Source of the DNA: Phycisphaerae bacterium
GTDB taxonomy: Bacteria; Planctomycetota; Phycisphaerae; Sedimentisphaerales; SG8-4
Direction of reading: 5' to 3'
Assembly: GCA_030603035.1 (NCBI GenBank)
Contig: JAUVYQ010000018.1
Span: forward strand, 1-25,750
DNA length: 25,750 nucleotides
Part shown: positions 21,791 to 25,750 of the stretch, one piece after another
How positions within the stretch are numbered: position 1 is the first letter of the stretch
Layout: the number at the start of each line of letters is the position of its first letter
Position numbers and translations under genes: made by a program
Notes under the pieces: model-generated
Told to the model about the DNA's origin: nothing
The model's database searches: none
The model's input: only the letters and a program-made list of their open reading frames with translations

Positions 21791-22207
21791 TTATAAATTT
21801 TCTCGAATCCTGGCGGCGATTGCCTCGATTTTTCCGTCCTGATATTTATAAGCCGGCCAGCGGTCGAAGACACCATCGCCGGTATTGCGAGGGATTATAT
21901 GAAAATGCAAATGCTCAACAAGCTGTCCGGCCGCCCTGCCATTGTTGCACAATACATTATAGCCGTCAGAGTTCATTGCGGCGGCTACGGCTCCGGCGAT
22001 TTTGCCGAGACGTGAACCAACCTGGCCGAGAAGCTGCGGGGGACAATCGTGCAATCTTTCAAAATGCCGCCTGGGAATCACCAGAGTGTGGCCGTCACTT
22101 ACGGGACCGATATCTAAAAAAGCAAGAACGACTTCGTCTTCGTAAATCCTTGTAATCGGAACCTGTCCAGCTATCATCTTACAAAAGACACAATCATCCA
22201 CACTCAT
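21791..22207 (-). CDS. HIT-family protein (histidine triad nucleotide hydrolase/transferase)
   Basis: A small cytoplasmic protein of 138 residues that would cleave nucleoside phosphoramidates or dinucleoside polyphosphates. The catalytic triad motif HLHFHII lies near residue 98-104. The N-terminal DDCVFCKMIAGQVP and GHTLVIPRRHFERL are typical of the Hint/Fhit-like group, and the first cysteine pair (CVFC) may bind zinc. ATG 22207 is preceded by GGGAGG. It follows rplQ by 29 bases and probably continues the ribosomal transcript. Confidence 0.9.
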   Translation of the reverse strand: MSVDDCVFCKMIAGQVPITRIYEDEVVLAFLDIGPVSDGHTLVIPRRHFERLHDCPPQLLGQVGSRLGKIAGAVAAAMNSDGYNVLCNNGRAAGQLVEHLHFHIIPRNTGDGVFDRWPAYKYQDGKIEAIAARIRENL

Positions 22208-22236
22208 TTCAGGGTTATCCTCCCAAGGATAGGTTA

Positions 22237-22764
22237 CTACTGCCGGTTGGTTTGGTCTTCCCGGCTGTTGCTTTCGGCAATCTCTTCGGCTTCGACAGCT
22301 TCTTTAGCCTTTTTACGAGAACGCTTTTTTGCAGCGGCTCTGGTTTCCTTTTTTGAGCCTTCGTCCTTGCCTACGAGCTGCAGCAAGACGAGCCGGCCGT
22401 TATCGCCCAACCTTCTCAGTGACAGACGGATAATTCTTGTATAACCGCCCGGCCTGTCAAGGTATCGGGGGCCAAGCTCGCTAAACAATTTTCCGATTAT
22501 CGTGCCTTTCTTGACTGCTTTGCCGTCTTCATAATCTATGATGTCACGATTGCCGAGGAGGACAATTGCCCTTCGTCTGGCTGACAACGTGCCTTTCTTG
22601 GCCAGTGTAATCAACTTTTCGGCAAAGGCCTTCACCTCTTTGGCCTTTTCGATTGTCGTTGAAACCGTCTCGTGCTGGAATAGCTGCGCGACCAAATTTC
22701 TTCGCATCGCCAGACGATGTTCACGTGTTCTACTTAACCGGCGTCCTGCTACTCTATGACGCAT
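22237..22764 (-). CDS. rplQ: Ribosomal protein L17
   Basis: A large-subunit protein near the exit tunnel. The family start MRHRVAGRRLSRTREHR and the core LVAQLFQHETVSTTIEKAKE and GGYTRIIRL are present. At 175 residues it is longer than the usual 116-130 because of a Lys/Glu/Ala-rich tail from about residue 130. ATG 22764 was chosen: it begins the conserved start, and the longer frame up to 22827 translates a hairpin repeat (LRKQES). It is the last gene of the alpha operon. Confidence 0.95.
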   Translation of the reverse strand: MRHRVAGRRLSRTREHRLAMRRNLVAQLFQHETVSTTIEKAKEVKAFAEKLITLAKKGTLSARRRAIVLLGNRDIIDYEDGKAVKKGTIIGKLFSELGPRYLDRPGGYTRIIRLSLRRLGDNGRLVLLQLVGKDEGSKKETRAAAKKRSRKKAKEAVEAEEIAESNSREDQTNRQ

Positions 22765-22796
22765 ATTCTCAAATACCCCTTCTTTTATGGTTATGG

Positions 22797-22816
22797 ATTC
22801 CTGCTTGCGCAGGAAT
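22797..22816. repeat. Family I hairpin (ATTCCTGC-TTGC-GCAGGAAT) between rpoA and rplQ
   Basis: Perfect 8-base arms. The same hairpin with loop TTTC lies at 10803-10822 in the E1 leader, and both are followed by GACAATA. The translated form LRKQES is a known mark of such repeats in bacterial genomes. Confidence 0.75.
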
Positions 22817-22830
22817 GACAATACCATACG

Positions 22831-23838
22831 TTATCCGTTATCTATAACCGTCATTCCTAACGACAAACCTATATCGGCAAGCTTCCTTTTGACTTCCCGC
22901 AGAGAAGTTTTACCGAAGCTACGAATTTTTAGCAGGTCGGCATCCGTCATTTTCACTAACTGTCCGACCGTTTCCACTTTCGCCGATTCAAGACAGTTAT
23001 TCGCTCTTATCGACAGCTCCAACTCCTGAATTGTGATTTTTAGTTTTTCAACCAATTCCTCATCAACTGTTTCTTCTTCGGGCACTTTTTTGGCAATCTG
23101 AGCGACAACGATTTCTTCCCCAATCTCGAAATACTGTATGAACGGATTGATGTGCTTTCGCAATATCTTGGCGGCCTCTACCATCGCCATTTCAGGGGTG
23201 ATTGTCCCGTTTGTCCAAATCTCCAGAATTAGCTTGTCATAATTGGTCTTCTGGCCTACGCGGGTGTCTTCGGTTGTGTAGCGAACCCTGGTAACCGGCG
23301 AATATACGGCATCAAGGAGTATTCTTCCGATTTCCTGGTCGAATCTGTCTGCAGCAGCGATTCGCTCGGAAGCCGGCAGATAACCACGTCCGTTCTCAAC
23401 TACCATTTCCATTTCAAAATTTACGTTTTCAGTCAAAGTGGCCAACACCATATCTTTGTTTATCACTTCTATGGCCGGGTCTGCAACTATATCGGCTGCA
23501 GTTATAACTCCGGCTTTTTTTGCCGAAACCTTCATCGTCTTGGGGCCCTGGCCGTGAAGGCGAACGACAAGATTCTTGACATTCAAAACGATGTTGGTGG
23601 CATCCTCCATCACGCCAGTTATCGAGGAAAATTCATGGTCGACTTTTGCTATTTTGATGGATGTCACAGCACTGCCTTCCAAAGAGGAGAGCAATACGCG
23701 TCTGAGGCTATTACCAATAGTGGTGCCGAAACCACGCTCGAAAGGCTCGATAAAGAACCGGCTATATTTATCGCTCGATACCGTCGTGTCTCGTTCAACA
23801 CGAGTCGGCAACTCCAAACCACGCCACGTAACTCGCAT
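22831..23838 (-). CDS. rpoA: RNA polymerase alpha subunit
   Basis: The 335-residue alpha subunit forms the dimer that starts RNA polymerase assembly. The N-terminal domain has FFIEPFERGFGTTIGNSLRRVLLSSL. The C-terminal domain has LELSIRANNCLESAKVETVGQL and KIRSFGKTSLREVKRKL, which bind DNA UP elements and activators. ATG 23838 follows GGGAGG (minus strand); the frame is open upstream to 23919 only through repeats. It lies between rpsD and rplQ as in most bacteria. Confidence 0.97.
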   Translation of the reverse strand: MRVTWRGLELPTRVERDTTVSSDKYSRFFIEPFERGFGTTIGNSLRRVLLSSLEGSAVTSIKIAKVDHEFSSITGVMEDATNIVLNVKNLVVRLHGQGPKTMKVSAKKAGVITAADIVADPAIEVINKDMVLATLTENVNFEMEMVVENGRGYLPASERIAAADRFDQEIGRILLDAVYSPVTRVRYTTEDTRVGQKTNYDKLILEIWTNGTITPEMAMVEAAKILRKHINPFIQYFEIGEEIVVAQIAKKVPEEETVDEELVEKLKITIQELELSIRANNCLESAKVETVGQLVKMTDADLLKIRSFGKTSLREVKRKLADIGLSLGMTVIDNG

Positions 23839-23857
23839 ATAGGCCTCCCAAATAAGT

Positions 23858-23960
23858 AAAAACTTAAAGCTAAAATCGAAAAAACATAATTCAAAACTCG
23901 TTCGTAGTTCATTGTTCATAGTTCGTAGTCTATGAACTCATAACTATGAACTATCAACTA
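23858..23960. repeat. Family F and H repeats between rpsD and rpoA
   Basis: AAAACTTAAAGC (family F) followed by a family H palindrome: AGTTCATTGTTCATAGTTCG, TAGTCTATGAACTCATAACTATGAACT. Family H occurs again at 25569-25618. Confidence 0.7.
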
Positions 23961-23986
23961 CTTGGTTTTATGTTTTTAGTTTTCTA

Positions 23987-24619
23987 TTATCTCGAACAGA
24001 ACTCTACGACCAACTGCTCCTCGACAGGAATCTGCACGTCACCTCGGGCCGGCAATGCAACAATGGCAGCTTCGGGTTTTTCACGGTCCAACTGCAACCA
24101 ATTTTGTGTGGTAAAATTCGGGTTACTCTCCAACTGCTGCTTTACTTCTTTGACGCTTTTTTCAGAACCTTTGACTGCTATCCTGTCACCGACTTTTGTA
24201 GTATAACCGCTGATATCGACCTTGCGTCCATTTACATAAATATGTCCGTGAGTAATCAGTTGTCTTGCGGCCTTGCGTGACGGCGCAAAATTCAACTTAT
24301 ATACCACATTATCCAAACGTCTCTCCAGCAACTGCAGGAGGGTCTCGCCGGTATTGCCCTTTATCCGCTCGGCTTTGTGGAAATACCTCATAAACTGTCG
24401 CTCAAGCAGTCCATAGTATCTCTTGACTTTTTGCTTTTCGCGCAGCCGAACAGCATATTCACTTGCCCTGCCCCTGCGCCAACCGTGCATACCGGGCGCC
24501 AAATTACGCTGTTTTTTTTCGACCGGACACTTAGCCGTTTCACATCTAATGCCCTTGAGCATCAGTTTCATTCCTTCACGACGGCAATATTTACAAGATG
24601 GACCAAGATAACGTCCCAT
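23987..24619 (-). CDS. rpsD: Ribosomal protein S4
   Basis: A primary 16S-binding protein of the small subunit with 210 residues. The N-terminus MGRYLGPSCKYCRREG and the S4 RNA-binding domain ERRLDNVVYKL...GHIYVNGRKVDI are clear. Four cysteines (C9, C12, C26, C31) form the zinc-binding version of S4. In many bacteria S4 represses its own operon; no such site was identified here. It is separated from rpsK by a 112-base gap with a family E repeat. Confidence 0.97.
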   Translation of the reverse strand: MGRYLGPSCKYCRREGMKLMLKGIRCETAKCPVEKKQRNLAPGMHGWRRGRASEYAVRLREKQKVKRYYGLLERQFMRYFHKAERIKGNTGETLLQLLERRLDNVVYKLNFAPSRKAARQLITHGHIYVNGRKVDISGYTTKVGDRIAVKGSEKSVKEVKQQLESNPNFTTQNWLQLDREKPEAAIVALPARGDVQIPVEEQLVVEFCSR

Positions 24620-24638
24620 CCTTTATCTCCAGAATAAC

Positions 24639-24700
24639 GGTAACTGGTTAAATAGCGATTGGTTAATTGGTTAAATAATTACCACTCATCACCTGTCATT
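24639..24700. repeat. Family E repeat between rpsK and rpsD
   Basis: GGTAACTGGTTAAATAGCGA, GGTTAATTGGTTAAATAATTACC. It is related to 8709-8765. Confidence 0.65.
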
Positions 24701-24731
24701 TTGCTTTTTAATTTTTGAATTTTGATTTTTC

Positions 24732-25112
24732 CTATACACGTCTTCGCTTCGGTGGTCTACAGCCATCGTGCGGCAGAGGCGTGACATCTTCTATCGAGGC
24801 GATGCGCAATCCCACCTGCTGGATGGCTGAGATGGCAGATTCACGCCCCGAACCAGGTCCTTTAACCCTGATTTCGACCTCGCGCACACCATTACGGACA
24901 GCGATATTGGCGCAACGCTGTGCAGCCTGCTGAGCAGCAAAAGGCGTACTTTTGCGAGAGCCCTTGAACCCGACGCAGCCCGCTGAACCCGAGCAAATCG
25001 TATCACCATCTAAATCCGTAACCGTAATCAACGTGTTGTTGAATGTCGCTTTTATGTGCACAATAGCCTTGGCGACATTTCTTCTAACTTTTCGTTTTGC
25101 ACTTTTTGCCAT
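24732..25112 (-). CDS. rpsK: Ribosomal protein S11
   Basis: A small-subunit platform protein of 126 residues, the usual length. The conserved segments [49 protein letters not shown] and the basic tail [13 protein letters not shown] are all present. It is in the standard position between rpsM and rpsD on the same strand. Confidence 0.97.
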   Translation of the reverse strand: MAKSAKRKVRRNVAKAIVHIKATFNNTLITVTDLDGDTICSGSAGCVGFKGSRKSTPFAAQQAAQRCANIAVRNGVREVEIRVKGPGSGRESAISAIQQVGLRIASIEDVTPLPHDGCRPPKRRRV

Positions 25113-25118
25113 TATTTT

Positions 25119-25141
25119 TCTCGTATTGCGTATATCGTGCC
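25119..25141. repeat. Family G repeat piece between rpsM and rpsK
   Basis: CTCGTATTGCGTATATCGTG, related to 21690-21715 and 18589-18625. Confidence 0.5.
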
Positions 25142-25172
25142 GCTCATTTCAGCAATCAATTATGAATTTCTT

Positions 25173-25556
25173 TTAGCGTTTTTCCTTTACGCCCTTCTTG
25201 CCTGCGACTGTCTTTCTCGGGCCTTTGCGAGTGCGTGCATTGCTTTGAGTACACTGACCCCGCACGGGCAAACCCCTTCTGTGGCGAATGCCTCTGTAAC
25301 AGTTTATATCGCGCAGCCGAGTGATATTCTGAGCTACCTGTCTGCGAAGCTGTCCTCCGACGATGTAATTGCGGTCGATAATCTGAGTTATGCGGCTAAG
25401 CTCATCTTCGGAGAGTTTGCCGGCCTTTGCGTTTTTTTCGATTCCGGCTTCTTTCAAAATCTGCTCCGAGGTATATTTACCTATACCACCAATACCGGTC
25501 AATGAAATCCATATGGATTTGTCATTGGGAATATCAACACCAACTATACGCGGCAT
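25173..25556 (-). CDS. rpsM: Ribosomal protein S13
   Basis: A small-subunit head protein of 127 residues that contacts the P-site t[37 protein letters not shown], and the tail [20 protein letters not shown] with a basic C-terminus fit the family. It follows rpmJ, as is common in the alpha operon. Confidence 0.97.
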   Translation of the reverse strand: MPRIVGVDIPNDKSIWISLTGIGGIGKYTSEQILKEAGIEKNAKAGKLSEDELSRITQIIDRNYIVGGQLRRQVAQNITRLRDINCYRGIRHRRGLPVRGQCTQSNARTRKGPRKTVAGKKGVKEKR

Positions 25557-25568
25557 ATCAGCTCCTTT

Positions 25569-25618
25569 TTTAGTTCGTAGTTCGTAGTTTGTAGTCTACG
25601 AACTCATAACTATAAACT
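25569..25618. repeat. Family H palindrome between rpmJ and rpsM
   Basis: TTAGTTCGTAGTTCGTAG, TAGTCTACGAACTCATAACT. It is the same family as 23897-23960. Confidence 0.7.
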
Positions 25619-25621
25619 CGG

Positions 25622-25735
25622 TCAACCCTGTCGCTGTTTGTGTCGCGGGTTTGTACAAATCACCCGCACGACGCCTTTGCGACGAACAATCTTGCAATTC
25701 TCACATATACGTTTTACAGAACTTCTAACCTTCAT
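25622..25735 (-). CDS. rpmJ: Ribosomal protein L36
   Basis: The 37-residue zinc-ribbon protein of the large subunit. It starts [20 protein letters not shown] and has the zinc ligands C11, C14, C27 and H32, so it is the zinc-binding form. ATG 25735 is preceded on the minus strand by TAGGT. It heads the visible part of the alpha operon; whatever lies upstream is outside the window. Confidence 0.95.
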   Translation of the reverse strand: MKVRSSVKRICENCKIVRRKGVVRVICTNPRHKQRQG

Positions 25736-25750
25736 TTTTCATACCTACCG

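Overview
The window reads as a chromosomal segment from a planctomycete-like bacterium, most plausibly of the Phycisphaerae type. This placement is an inference. It rests on a fused alpha-beta 2-oxoacid dehydrogenase E1, a Tat-exported sulfatase and a Tat-exported beta-helix protein, the remnant of a secreted DWPQWRGP-type PQQ beta-propeller gene, a DUF4139 (MuiA-like) protein, and very many short dispersed palindromic repeats. No 16S or other species-level marker is present.

Left half (about 1-16360, all + strand): a deoxysugar catabolism region. In order it holds the tail of an unidentified gene, a rhamnulokinase-type kinase, a PHP-domain protein, a zinc-type (MDR) dehydrogenase, a secreted DUF4139 protein, a class II (rhamnulose/fuculose-1-phosphate type) aldolase, a secreted protein with a degenerate metallopeptidase motif, a fused E1 and an E2 of a pyruvate-type dehydrogenase complex, and L-fucose isomerase. 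Isomerase, kinase and aldolase together form a route from L-fucose or L-rhamnose to DHAP plus L-lactaldehyde. The MDR dehydrogenase and E1/E2 could process the C3 products, but that link is inferred. No E3 and no microcompartment shell gene is in the window.

Middle (about 16450-21680, - strand apart from one decayed gene): tRNA-Arg(TCT), the Tat-exported beta-helix protein, a decayed PQQ-propeller start (+), the manganese exporter MntP, a 36-codon hydrophobic ORF coupled to the sulfatase, and the sulfatase itself. The last items fit the use of sulfated, fucose-containing polysaccharide.

Right end (- strand): initiator tRNA-fMet with a clear intrinsic terminator, a HIT-family protein, and the conserved alpha operon rpmJ-rpsM-rpsK-rpsD-rpoA-rplQ.

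The most striking property is the repeats. At least ten families of short, mostly palindromic elements occupy nearly every intergenic gap, including almost every gap of the ribosomal alpha operon. At least five lie in frame inside protein-coding genes: the MDR dehydrogenase, the aldolase, E1, E2, and the Tat signal of the beta-helix protein. Elements are also nested inside one another, and a promoter-leader is present twice with different repeats inserted in each copy. This resembles the in-frame palindromic elements of Rickettsia in behaviour, but the sequences here are different and of several families.
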